Shown here: in pieces, positions 9,086 through 16,095 of the stretch | How positions within the stretch are numbered: the first letter of the stretch is position 1 | Layout of the letters: every line of letters starts with the position of its first letter | Assembly (NCBI GenBank): GCA_964384915.1 | Contig: CAYLMA010000026.1 | Location: 1 to 50,282, forward strand | Direction: 5' to 3' | DNA from: Sulfurimicrobium sp964384915 | Lineage (GTDB): Bacteria; Pseudomonadota; Gammaproteobacteria; Burkholderiales; Sulfuricellaceae | Length of the DNA stretch: 50,282 bases | Made by a program: the position numbers and the translations under genes | Notes under the pieces: model-generated | Databases searched by the model: none | What the model saw: the letters and a program-made list of their open reading frames with translations, nothing else | What the model was told of the DNA's origin: nothing

Positions 9086-10306
9086 ATGTCCGGATACAAG
9101 TACGAAGCACTCGACCCTGCAGGCCGCATTTGCAAGGGCGTGCTGGAAGCCGACAACGAACGCCAGGCGCGGCAAAGCCTGCGCGAGCAGAACATGGTCG
9201 CGCTTGAGGTCCACGCCATGCTGGAAACGGCGGGCGCCGCGCCGGGCAAGCAGAAAACCGGCTGGCGCCGCGGCCTGTCTTCCGCCCAGTTATCCCTGCT
9301 CACGCGCCAGCTGGCGAACCTGATCGGCGCGGGCCTGACCATAGAGGAAACCCTCAACGCCCTCATCGAACAGGCCGAGAACGAGCGCACGCGCCAGATT
9401 CTGGCAGGCATTCGCGGCCAGGTGCTGGCCGGCCAGGCCTTGTCCGGCGCCATGGAAAGCTATCCTCATGTCTTCCCCGCGGTCTATCTTTCCCTGGTAC
9501 GCGCCGGAGAGCAGTCGGGGCAGCTCAACATGGTGCTGCAGCGCCTCGCGGATTACATCGAAGAGCGCCACGCCATGCGGCAGAAAATCATTCTCGCCTT
9601 CATCTACCCGGCGGTGATCACCTTCGTCGCCGTGCTGGTGGTCGGCGGCCTGCTGACCTATGTCGTGCCGCAGGTGGTCGCGGTTTTCCGCGACAGCCAC
9701 CAGACCCTGCCCTGGCTGACCCGCGCGCTGATCGGCCTGAGCGATTTCCTGCGCGCCAGCGGCATCTACTGGCTGGCCGGGCTGGCGCTGGCGGCCTGGG
9801 CCGCACGCCGGGCGCTGCATAACGAAGCGCTCAAGTTCCGCTTTCATCTCTTCCTGCTACGCATTCCCATACTCGGGCGCTTCGTGCGCGATACCAATGC
9901 AGCGCGCCTGGCCAGCACGCTGGCGATCCTGGCCAACAGCGGCGTTCCGCTGCTTACCGCGCTGCAGGCCGGAGCAGGCGTGGTTGCCCACCTCCCGTTG
10001 CGGCGCGCAGTGGAAGACGCAGCGCGCATGGTACGGGAAGGCGCAGCGCTCAGCCGCGCCCTCGGCCATGGCAAGCTGTTCCCCCCCGCCATGATCCACC
10101 TCATCGCCAGCGGCGAAGCGGGCGGCAAGCTGGGGCAGATGCTCGACCAGTCGGCCCGCCAGCAAAACCAGATGATGCAGCAGCGCCTGGCGGTCCTGAC
10201 CGGGCTGCTCGAACCCCTGCTGATCCTGGCCATGGGCGGCGTGGTGCTGGTGATCGTGCTGGCGATTCTGCTGCCGATTTTTGAAATGAATCAGTTGATC
10301 AAGTGA
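9086..10306 (+). CDS. gspF: type II secretion inner-membrane protein GspF
   Basis: A 406-residue polytopic protein with two GspF/PilC-type four-helix cytoplasmic domains (about 70-190 and 270-390), each followed by hydrophobic segments, notably LAFIYPAVITFVAVLVVGG and the C-terminal LLILAMGGVVLVIVLAILLP. The N-terminal MSGYKYEALDPAGR is the usual GspF start. GspF is the platform protein contacting GspE and GspL. Length is normal. Its stop codon TGA at 10304-10306 lies at the edge of a repeat element that runs into gspG. The only Shine-Dalgarno-like sequence, GAGAG, is inside the TCAGC-type repeat. Confidence 0.96.
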   Translation: MSGYKYEALDPAGRICKGVLEADNERQARQSLREQNMVALEVHAMLETAGAAPGKQKTGWRRGLSSAQLSLLTRQLANLIGAGLTIEETLNALIEQAENERTRQILAGIRGQVLAGQALSGAMESYPHVFPAVYLSLVRAGEQSGQLNMVLQRLADYIEERHAMRQKIILAFIYPAVITFVAVLVVGGLLTYVVPQVVAVFRDSHQTLPWLTRALIGLSDFLRASGIYWLAGLALAAWAARRALHNEALKFRFHLFLLRIPILGRFVRDTNAARLASTLAILANSGVPLLTALQAGAGVVAHLPLRRAVEDAARMVREGAALSRALGHGKLFPPAMIHLIASGEAGGKLGQMLDQSARQQNQMMQQRLAVLTGLLEPLLILAMGGVVLVIVLAILLPIFEMNQLIK

Positions 10307-10434
10307 GGAGTGAAGCGTGAAATGTGAAATGTTTTTCAAGGGCAATTTTCAATGCCAGGCCGGCCAATCTGCGAGGAACCGGAGGATGAGGCAAGTTTCC
10401 AACTTCACACTTCACACTTCACACTTCACTCCTC
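10305..10434. repeat. composite inverted repeat between gspF and gspG
   Basis: The left arm at 10305-10331 (GAGGAGTGAAGCGTGAAAT, continuing with GTGAAATG) is imperfectly inverted in the right arm at 10402-10434, which is built of CACTTCA heptamers and ends ACTCCTC. The left arm begins inside the gspF stop codon. The right arm is translated as part of the GspG leader. Confidence 0.85.
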
Positions 10435-10856
10435 GCCGCCTTTCCCAAGGCTTCACCCTGATCGAAATCATGGTGGTGATCGTCATTCTCGGCATCCTCG
10501 CCGCCCTGGTGGTCCCCAAGGTCATGAGCCGCCCGGACGAGGCGCGCATCGTCGCCGCCAAGCAGGACATCGCTTCGCTATCGCAGGCGCTGAAACTCTA
10601 CAAACTGGATAATCGCACCTATCCCAGCACCGACCAGGGCCTGATCGCCCTGGTGCAAAAGCCGACCACCGCTCCGATTCCACCCAACTGGAAAACCGGA
10701 GGCTATGTCGACCGCCTGCCCAAGGACCCCTGGGGCCAGAATTACCAGTATCTGCAACCCGGCGTGCGCGGCGAAATAGACGTTTTCAGCCTGGGAGCGG
10801 ACGGCGCGCCCGGCGGGGAAGGCAATGATGCCGATATCGGGTCGTGGATGCTGTGA
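10386..10856 (+). CDS. gspG: major pseudopilin GspG
   Basis: The main subunit of the T2SS pseudopilus. The prepilin site is RRLSQG/FTLIEIMVVIVILG, with Glu at +5, and the C-terminal calcium-loop region DGAPGGEGNDADIGSW is typical of GspG. ATG 10386 is used because AGGAA at 10374-10378 is well spaced; GTG 10317, preceded by GAGGAG, is possible. From 10386 the leader is 22 residues, long for GspG, and its HTSHFTPRR part is encoded by the right arm of the repeat. The mature part (134 residues) is of normal size. The stop overlaps the gspH ATG by one base (TGATG). Confidence 0.95.
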   Translation: MRQVSNFTLHTSHFTPRRLSQGFTLIEIMVVIVILGILAALVVPKVMSRPDEARIVAAKQDIASLSQALKLYKLDNRTYPSTDQGLIALVQKPTTAPIPPNWKTGGYVDRLPKDPWGQNYQYLQPGVRGEIDVFSLGADGAPGGEGNDADIGSWML

Positions 10857-11443
10857 TGTCTTCATTCGTGAGAGGTGGGAGCCACCAAGCCGCTTTTGAC
10901 TTTACCCCTCACTCCTCACCTCTCACCCCTCACCGCCTTTCGAATGGCTTCACCCTGATCGAAATGCTGGTGGTGCTGGTCATCATCGGCATCGTGGTGG
11001 CGATGATCGGCGTCAATCTCGCGCCCGATCCGCGCCAGGCGCTGCAAACCGAAGCGCAGCGGCTCGCCCTGCTGCTGCAACAGGCGCGTGACGAGGCGAT
11101 GACCAGCGGCACGCGGATTGCCTTCAGCGCGGAGAAGCAGGAATACCGCTTCTGGCAGGCGCCCGCCAGATTGACGGGAAAACCGGGCGAAGCCGCCGGG
11201 GCATGGCAAGCTCATCCTGACCGGGAACTTTACAAGCCGCGCAGCCTTGCGGGCTCCATCAGGGTCGACGAACTGCGCATCAACCAGCAGCCAGTCGACA
11301 AACAGCTGCAAAAAATCGTTTTCACGCCATCCGGCATGACGCTGCCGTTTCGCATCACGCTCTCCGATGGACCGCTGCGCATCATCGTCAGCGGCAATGC
11401 CATCGGGCAAATCGAAGTGGACAAAGGGCCTCCGGGTTCATGA
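10856..11443 (+). CDS. gspH: minor pseudopilin GspH
   Basis: Processing site HRLSNG/FTLIEMLVVLVIIG, then a GspH/FimT beta domain; 195 residues from ATG 10856, which overlaps the gspG stop as TGATG. GTG 10868 is an alternative. The 31-residue leader is exceptional: codons from 10868 to 10934 are entirely an inverted-repeat element (GTGAGAGGTG at 10868-10877 pairs with CACCTCTCAC at 10917-10926). GspH joins the GspI-J-K tip or links it to GspG. No good Shine-Dalgarno is seen, so translation is probably coupled to gspG. The stop overlaps gspI (ATGA). Confidence 0.92.
   Translation: MSSFVRGGSHQAAFDFTPHSSPLTPHRLSNGFTLIEMLVVLVIIGIVVAMIGVNLAPDPRQALQTEAQRLALLLQQARDEAMTSGTRIAFSAEKQEYRFWQAPARLTGKPGEAAGAWQAHPDRELYKPRSLAGSIRVDELRINQQPVDKQLQKIVFTPSGMTLPFRITLSDGPLRIIVSGNAIGQIEVDKGPPGS
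10868..10934. repeat. composite inverted repeat within the gspH leader
   Basis: A perfect 10-bp stem is formed by 10868-10877 and 10917-10926. The right side is a CCTCACY heptamer array (CCTCACT, CCTCACC, TCTCACC, CCTCACC). The core at 10877-10904 matches 22 of 28 bases of the core in the gspJ leader (11853-11880), so both are copies of one family. Confidence 0.85.
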
Positions 11444-11817
11444 AAGCACGCGGCTTCACCCTGATCGAGGTGCTGGTGGCGCTCGCCATCCTGGCCATCG
11501 CCCTGGCCGCTGCGGCGCGCGCTTCCGGCATGTCGATTTCCACCAGCGACCGCCTCAAACAGCGCCTGCTGGCCAGCTGGACGGCGCAGAATCGCCTCGC
11601 GGAGCACACCGCGCGCCATGCCTGGCCGGATATCGGCACGCGCTCCGGAGAGGTGGAACAAGGGGGCATCCCCATGCGCTGGGAAGAGAGCATCAGCGCC
11701 ACGCCCAACACCCGGTTCCGGCGCATCGAGATCGTGATTTCGCCGCTAGCGGAACCGCAGCACCAGGCCGCCCGCCTGTCAGGCTACCTCGCCGCCCCGC
11801 AGGGAGCTGCGCAGTGA
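11440..11817 (+). CDS. gspI: minor pseudopilin GspI
   Basis: A 125-residue prepilin with a conventional 5-residue leader, MKARG/FTLIEVLVALAILAIA, and a short beta domain of normal GspI size. ATG 11440 overlaps the gspH stop (ATGA). GspI nucleates the GspI-J-K tip complex of the pseudopilus. Its short leader is a useful contrast with gspG, gspH and gspJ, whose leaders carry repeat sequence. No repeat lies at the gspH-gspI junction. Confidence 0.93.
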   Translation: MKARGFTLIEVLVALAILAIALAAAARASGMSISTSDRLKQRLLASWTAQNRLAEHTARHAWPDIGTRSGEVEQGGIPMRWEESISATPNTRFRRIEIVISPLAEPQHQAARLSGYLAAPQGAAQ

Positions 11818-12506
11818 TTGGGAATGGGGGATGGGTCAGGGGGTGTAGGCTTGGGGGCCGCCAGCCCGCTTTTGGCCTTATTCATTCCTTATCCCCCATC
11901 ACACATTACCGCCTCTCCAAGGGCTTTACGCTGGTGGAATTGCTGGCGGCCCTGACCATCTTTGCCGTCATGTCCATCGCCGCCTACCGCGGCCTCTCGA
12001 CCATGCTGGACGCACGCGCGCGCATCGAACTGGAAAACCATAAATGGCGCAATGTGGCGCTATTTTTTTCCCGTCTGGAAAACGACCTCGATGCATTCAG
12101 GACGCGTCCGGTGCGCGGCACTTCCGATCTGCCGCTCCCGCCCCTGGCCGGGAATGCGGTCGCCGCGGGAGAGGATGACGCACAGCTCGCTTTCACGCGC
12201 GGCGGCTACAGTGGCCAGGAAGGAAAACTGAGCGCGCCGCAGCGGGTAGGCTATCGTTTACGGCATGGCAAGGTGGAAATGCTGAGCTGGGCCATTCTCG
12301 ACCAGGCCCCGCGCAGCCGGCCCGAAGCCTATCAGGCACTGGGAGGAGTGGCCAAATTCGAGTTGCGCTACCTTGATGCGGCAGGAAACTGGCAATTGCA
12401 GTGGCCATTGCCAGGCCAACTGGCGAATCAGCCGCCAAACGCGCTGGAAGTCAGCCTCACCCTCGGGTCGGGTGAGACGGTGAAACGGATGTTCGCCCTG
12501 CCATGA
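11814..12506 (+). CDS. gspJ: minor pseudopilin GspJ
   Basis: Processing site YRLSKG/FTLVELLAALTIFAVM followed by a GspJ domain (RARIELENHKWRNVALFFSRLENDL). The only usable start upstream is GTG 11814, overlapping the gspI stop (GTGA), which gives 230 residues with a 37-residue leader. The leader is encoded by a repeat element (11817-11912) and resembles the GspH leader residue for residue in places (GG-x-x-Q-x-AF ... RLS-x-G). GspJ is a tip pseudopilin with GspI and GspK. The gene overlaps gspK by 4 bases. Confidence 0.9.
   Translation: MIGNGGWVRGCRLGGRQPAFGLIHSLSPITHYRLSKGFTLVELLAALTIFAVMSIAAYRGLSTMLDARARIELENHKWRNVALFFSRLENDLDAFRTRPVRGTSDLPLPPLAGNAVAAGEDDAQLAFTRGGYSGQEGKLSAPQRVGYRLRHGKVEMLSWAILDQAPRSRPEAYQALGGVAKFELRYLDAAGNWQLQWPLPGQLANQPPNALEVSLTLGSGETVKRMFALP
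11817..11912. repeat. composite inverted repeat within the gspJ leader
   Basis: ATGGGGGAT (11824-11832) is exactly inverted at 11891-11899. The core 11853-11880 is related to that in gspH (10877-10904). Right-side units end in ATCACACATTACCGCC, giving the ITHYR of the leader. It begins on the gspI stop codon. Confidence 0.8.
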
Positions 12507-13420
12507 TCACATGCCGGGAACAGGGTGCCGCCGTGATCACTGCCATGCTGGTGGTGGCGCTTGCCGCGACTGCCGCTTCCTTCATGATGTGGCAGAACCA
12601 CCTGTGGCTGCGCCAGGTGGAAAACCTTGACCATCAGGCACAGGCGCGCTGGATCGCCCGCACCGCCATCCAGTGGGGCGCAGCCATTCTGGATGATGAT
12701 ACGCGCGATGTCGATGACGAACGCGAAAAATGGGCGGCCGATCTGCCCCCGCTCGCGGCCGAGGGTGGCGAAGTCACAGGTTTCATCAGGGATGCCCAGG
12801 GGCTGGTCAACCTCAACAACCTGGTGAGAAACGGCAAGCACAGCCAGAGCGACGTGGTGATATTGACACGCCTGATGATTGCACTGGAAATCAACCCAGC
12901 TTCAATCAATGCACTGCTGGACTGGATGGATGCTGACAATGAAGTCACCTATCCCGGCGGCGCCGAGGACATCCAGTACCTGGCCATCGAACCGCCCTAC
13001 CGTGCGGCCAACCGGGCGCTGGAAGACGTAAGCGAGCTATATCGGGTACAGGGTTTCAACCGTGAAGCCATCCTGAAACTGCAGCCTTATGTGACGGCGC
13101 TCCCTGCCGCGACGACCATCAACGTCAACACCGCCCCGGCGGAAGTGCTGATGGCATTGTGCAGCGGCCTGCAGCTGGCCGATGCAACGACGTTGATCAA
13201 ACGCCGCAGTAGCCATCCTTTCAAGGACAAGGCGGAGTTTCAAAAACTACTGCCGCAAGGCGTGCAAGCACGTGACGAGGATTACAATGTCAGCAGCCAA
13301 TTTTTCAACGCCTCGGCAATATCGCGCAACGGACGCGTGCAAGTTGCTTACCAGGCATTGCTGGAGCGCCCCACGCAGGGCAAGACTATCACCCTGTGGT
13401 TAAAACAGATCGAGGAATAA
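12503..13420 (+). CDS. gspK: minor pseudopilin GspK
   Basis: A 305-residue protein, the large size expected of GspK. The leader MITCREQG precedes AAVITAMLVVALAATAASF, which lacks Glu at +5 as is usual for GspK, the tip-most subunit. The alpha domain inserted in the pilin fold is visible as NLNNLVRNGKHSQSDV, LLDWMDADNEV and INVNTAPAEVLMALC (the helix-hairpin-helix-like segment). ATG 12503 overlaps the gspJ stop; the TAA stop overlaps the gspL ATG by one base. Confidence 0.93.
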   Translation: MITCREQGAAVITAMLVVALAATAASFMMWQNHLWLRQVENLDHQAQARWIARTAIQWGAAILDDDTRDVDDEREKWAADLPPLAAEGGEVTGFIRDAQGLVNLNNLVRNGKHSQSDVVILTRLMIALEINPASINALLDWMDADNEVTYPGGAEDIQYLAIEPPYRAANRALEDVSELYRVQGFNREAILKLQPYVTALPAATTINVNTAPAEVLMALCSGLQLADATTLIKRRSSHPFKDKAEFQKLLPQGVQARDEDYNVSSQFFNASAISRNGRVQVAYQALLERPTQGKTITLWLKQIEE

Positions 13421-14634
13421 TGTCGCAACTGGAAATCCATATCCCGGAAAACTGGCCGCAACAGGACCAGGAAAATGCCGTCGAGGGAACGGCAATCGCC
13501 ATTCCCTGGCGCCTCTGCGGAGCGCGGGGAGAATTGCTGCGCTCCGGCCTTGACGCTCCGGGCTCGATGCCGGCGGCCGAGCGCTGCCATATCGTGCTGC
13601 CTGCCAGCCGCGTCCTGCTGAGCAGCGTCAAGCCACCCGCACAGAACCGCAGAAAGTTCATGCAGGCCCTGCCTTATGCGGTGGAAGACCGCATCATGGC
13701 AGACCCAGTCAGCATACATGTGGCGGCAGGCGAGGTGCGGGAGAACGGTGAAATGCCGGTCGCCATCGTGGATCGCGCATGGCTGGGCCGGGTGCTGGAC
13801 GCCTTGCGCGGCTGCGGCATCAGGCCTGTGCGCGCCGAAGTGGAAACCCTGCTCGCCCCCTGTAAAATAGGCGAATGGACCCTGGTCTGGCGCGCTCATG
13901 GCGGCTTTCTGCGGCAAGGGCCGCATAGCGGCATACCGCTGGACGGAGGCGATGCGGAGCACCCCCCGTCGGCGCTCCAGTTGGCCATTTCAGCCGCAGA
14001 CAACCCGCCCGGCTCGATACAGCTCTATCTCGATGGCGCAAGCTTACCCGATCTGGACGCGTGGTCATCCCGCCTCGGTATTCCGGTGACGGCCGGTGGC
14101 GAATGGCAGCGGCCAGCAACGGCAGAGCAAGGCATCAACCTGCTGCAAGGCGAATTTGCCGCCAGGAGCATGCATGCCGGCTGGCTGCCGCGCCTGCGTC
14201 CGGCACTCATACTGGCAAGCCTGATCCTGGGTTTGCACGTGATTTTCACGATAGGCGACTGGGCCATGCTCAAGTTTGAAAAACACCGGCTGGCCGCCTC
14301 CATGGAGCAGAGCTTCCGCAAAGCCTTCCCCGATGCCAAAGTGATCGTCGACGCGCCGCTGCAGATGCGCCGCAACCTGGCCGAACTGCGCCACAGCGCG
14401 GGCATGATGAACAGCAACGATTTCCTGCCCCTGCTGGCGCAACTCGCGCCCAAGCTGGGCGCCCAGGCACAGCTGCGCGGCCTCGAATACCAGCAGGAAA
14501 ACCTTAAGATCAAGCTCACCCTGCCCGATATGGCCGCCGCGGAGAGCCTGCGCGCAAGCCTCCCCCAGGCCGTGATCACTCCCGGGAACAGCGGCTCCGG
14601 CGGCCTTGAAGCCGAACTGACGATAGGTAAATGA
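13420..14634 (+). CDS. gspL: type II secretion protein GspL
   Basis: A 404-residue bitopic inner-membrane protein. The cytoplasmic actin-like domain (about 1-250) includes HIVLPASRVLLSSVKPP and ALPYAVEDRIMADP, typical of GspL. It is followed by a membrane helix near residue 260-280 (ALILASLILGLHVIFTIGD) and a ferredoxin-like periplasmic domain. ATG 13420 is chosen because GAGGAA precedes it and it overlaps the gspK TAA. GspL recruits GspE and pairs with GspM. Its stop overlaps the gspM start. Confidence 0.93.
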   Translation: MSQLEIHIPENWPQQDQENAVEGTAIAIPWRLCGARGELLRSGLDAPGSMPAAERCHIVLPASRVLLSSVKPPAQNRRKFMQALPYAVEDRIMADPVSIHVAAGEVRENGEMPVAIVDRAWLGRVLDALRGCGIRPVRAEVETLLAPCKIGEWTLVWRAHGGFLRQGPHSGIPLDGGDAEHPPSALQLAISAADNPPGSIQLYLDGASLPDLDAWSSRLGIPVTAGGEWQRPATAEQGINLLQGEFAARSMHAGWLPRLRPALILASLILGLHVIFTIGDWAMLKFEKHRLAASMEQSFRKAFPDAKVIVDAPLQMRRNLAELRHSAGMMNSNDFLPLLAQLAPKLGAQAQLRGLEYQQENLKIKLTLPDMAAAESLRASLPQAVITPGNSGSGGLEAELTIGK

Positions 14635-15140
14635 ACATGAAAGAAAGCGCAACTTCCTGGTGGCGGCAACTTGCCCCGCGCGAACGCAGACTCATCGCAT
14701 GGGGCGGCGCCGTACTGCTGGCTGCGCTGAGCTACGCCTACCTGTGGCTGCCGCTCGACACGGAGCGTGTCAAACTAAGGGCCGGCCTGCCGCAGATGCG
14801 CGCAGACGCCGCGCTCATGTCCACCCAGGCGGACGAGGCCGCAAGCCTGCGCCAGAATGCGCGTCCAGCGCTCAGCGGCCCCGCCCTGCAGGCCGCGATC
14901 CTGCAAGCCACGAGCGAAGCGGGAGTGGACGAGAAAAGCGTGCAAATCACCCTGCTTGACGGGCATCGTGCCAATATCAGTATCCAGGGCGTTGCTTTCG
15001 ATAGCTGGGCAAACCTGGCTGCGCGCCTGCAGGGCGAAAAAAACATCCGCCTTGAATCCTGCAGCATCGAGGCCATGCCTGAAGCGGGAATGGTTCGGGT
15101 GCAGGCGGTGATGGAAACAAAAAATCAAGCCACACCGTAG
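14631..15140 (+). CDS. gspM: type II secretion protein GspM
   Basis: A 169-residue small bitopic protein with a cytoplasmic start (WWRQLAPRERRLIAWGG), one membrane helix (about residues 24-44, AVLLAALSYAYLWLPL) and a periplasmic ferredoxin-like domain. This is the standard GspM plan. ATG 14631 overlaps the gspL stop; an internal ATG two codons later is equally possible. It is the last gene of the T2SS operon; no gspO is present. A 7-bp hairpin at 15162-15179 follows, but without a T tract. Confidence 0.92.
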   Translation: MNMKESATSWWRQLAPRERRLIAWGGAVLLAALSYAYLWLPLDTERVKLRAGLPQMRADAALMSTQADEAASLRQNARPALSGPALQAAILQATSEAGVDEKSVQITLLDGHRANISIQGVAFDSWANLAARLQGEKNIRLESCSIEAMPEAGMVRVQAVMETKNQATP

Positions 15141-15246
15141 CCAGGAAAAATCATGGCGTAGCAGCCGTAAACACGGCTGTCCTGATCCGCCACGACAAAC
15201 GTGCGTCTGGTAGCCGGCCGGCAGCATGTTGAACCTAAAAAAAGCA

Positions 15247-15380
15247 GTTAACCACGGAGTTCACGGAGAACACGGAGTTAGAACAATAGATTGCATGATA
15301 TTTGTCATTCACCCGTTGGGTGAGGTCATAAATTGCCGCAAACAGCCTTTCTCTGTGTACTCCGTGCCCTCCGTGGTTAT
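15247..15380. repeat. long imperfect inverted repeat of CACGGAG units
   Basis: The left arm 15247-15280 contains CACGGAGTT, CACGGAGAA and CACGGAG in tandem 9-base steps. The right arm 15351-15380 is its imperfect reverse complement (CTCTGTGTACTCCGTG, then CCCTCCGTGGTTAT). The loop is about 70 bases. It occupies most of the gap between gspM and the convergent RelE toxin gene. Confidence 0.85.
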
Positions 15381-15414
15381 CGAACTGAGGTTTTCTGGTT
15401 GAAACAAGATTCGG

Positions 15415-15693
15415 CTATCGCTTCAAGTCACGATAGAAGTTTTCATGCGGCCCATCGGCTTCCAGAAAAACCAGGCGAACATCTTCATCCAGCGTATAAC
15501 CCAGCAAATACAAATGGTCTCCACTGCGAAACTTGAATACACGCAACGCCGCCAGATCGCCTTTCTTGCGCTCACCGGTTTCGGGGCTTTGCCTGACCCC
15601 ATCGACCGCCGAATCCACATCGGCGGCGGTATTGTCATGCAACTTTTTATATTGCCGCGAAAATCGCCGGGTTTGCTGGACTGCCCACGTCAT
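15415..15693 (-). CDS. RelE/ParE-family toxin
   Basis: A 92-residue protein. The TRRFSRQYKKLHDN start, the central RVFKFRSGDHLYLLGYTLDEDVRLVFLEADGPHENFYRDLKR and the size match RelE/ParE-superfamily toxins (a compact fold that blocks translation or gyrase). ATG 15693 overlaps the upstream antitoxin stop by 4 bases, the usual translational coupling. Which target it has cannot be told from sequence. It is convergent with gspM, separated by the CACGGAG inverted repeat. Confidence 0.85.
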   Translation of the reverse strand: MTWAVQQTRRFSRQYKKLHDNTAADVDSAVDGVRQSPETGERKKGDLAALRVFKFRSGDHLYLLGYTLDEDVRLVFLEADGPHENFYRDLKR

Positions 15694-15923
15694 CCACGAC
15701 GGCTCCGGGGCACGAACGGCAGGGACTGCTCACGCGACTCGGCCATAGAAGCCAATGACTCCGCCACAAAACTGACCGGCAGATCGGGGTTATCGAGAGC
15801 CGCCCGCCCCACCCGCGCCCAGAACTCGATTTGCCCGGCAATGGAACGATGCTCAAGTATCGCGTCATGCTTGGCTTGCTCGTATAGATCCTGATTGATC
15901 CGTACTGAAGTGCTTGCAGACAT
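15690..15923 (-). CDS. ParD-like antitoxin
   Basis: A 77-residue protein. The N terminus SASTSVRINQDLYEQAKHDA is a ribbon-helix-helix DNA-binding segment. HRSIAGQIEFWARVGRAALDNPDLP is the signature of the ParD-like antitoxin family paired with RelE/ParE toxins. ATG 15923 is chosen over an upstream in-frame ATG (16019) because GGAGG at 15931-15935 is ideally placed and the upstream extension has no RHH character and runs into a terminator. It overlaps its toxin by 4 bases and has an inverted repeat just upstream. Confidence 0.85.
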   Translation of the reverse strand: MSASTSVRINQDLYEQAKHDAILEHRSIAGQIEFWARVGRAALDNPDLPVSFVAESLASMAESREQSLPFVPRSRRG

Positions 15924-15944
15924 TCCGATACCTCCAAAACATTT

Positions 15945-15958
15945 ACCACAAATGTGGT
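15945..15958. promoter_or_regulatory. inverted repeat upstream of the antitoxin, likely operator
   Basis: ACCACA-AA-TGTGGT gives 6-bp perfect arms, 21 bases upstream of the antitoxin start codon. RHH antitoxins bind such sites to repress their own operon. Binding is inferred. Confidence 0.5.
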
Positions 15959-16005
15959 GGAAGTGTAGTCCAAGCTTTCGCAAAAGAAAAATCCTTGTGA
16001 CGGAC

Positions 16006-16043
16006 AAAAAAGCAAACACCCCGAAATCGGGGCGTTTGCTTTT
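16006..16043 (-). terminator. Rho-independent terminator of the pil operon
   Basis: AGCAAAC (16011-16017) with GTTTGCT (16034-16040) enclose an inner stem CCCCGA/TCGGGG. On the minus strand a run of six T follows. It lies 53 bases after the pilY1 stop. A short T run on the plus strand could make it bidirectional, insulating the antitoxin gene. Confidence 0.85.
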
Positions 16044-16095
16044 GCAGCGTCAGGGGTGAGAGACGCGCGATTCCATGCCCGTCTCTCACCGGCAC

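Noticed and set aside
15162..15179. Hairpin CAGCCGT-AAAC-ACGGCTG considered as the T2SS operon terminator.
   Set aside because: No T tract follows the stem.
15333..15536. 67-codon open frame on the plus strand over the relE 3' end.
   Set aside because: It consists of repeat arm plus antisense of the toxin gene.
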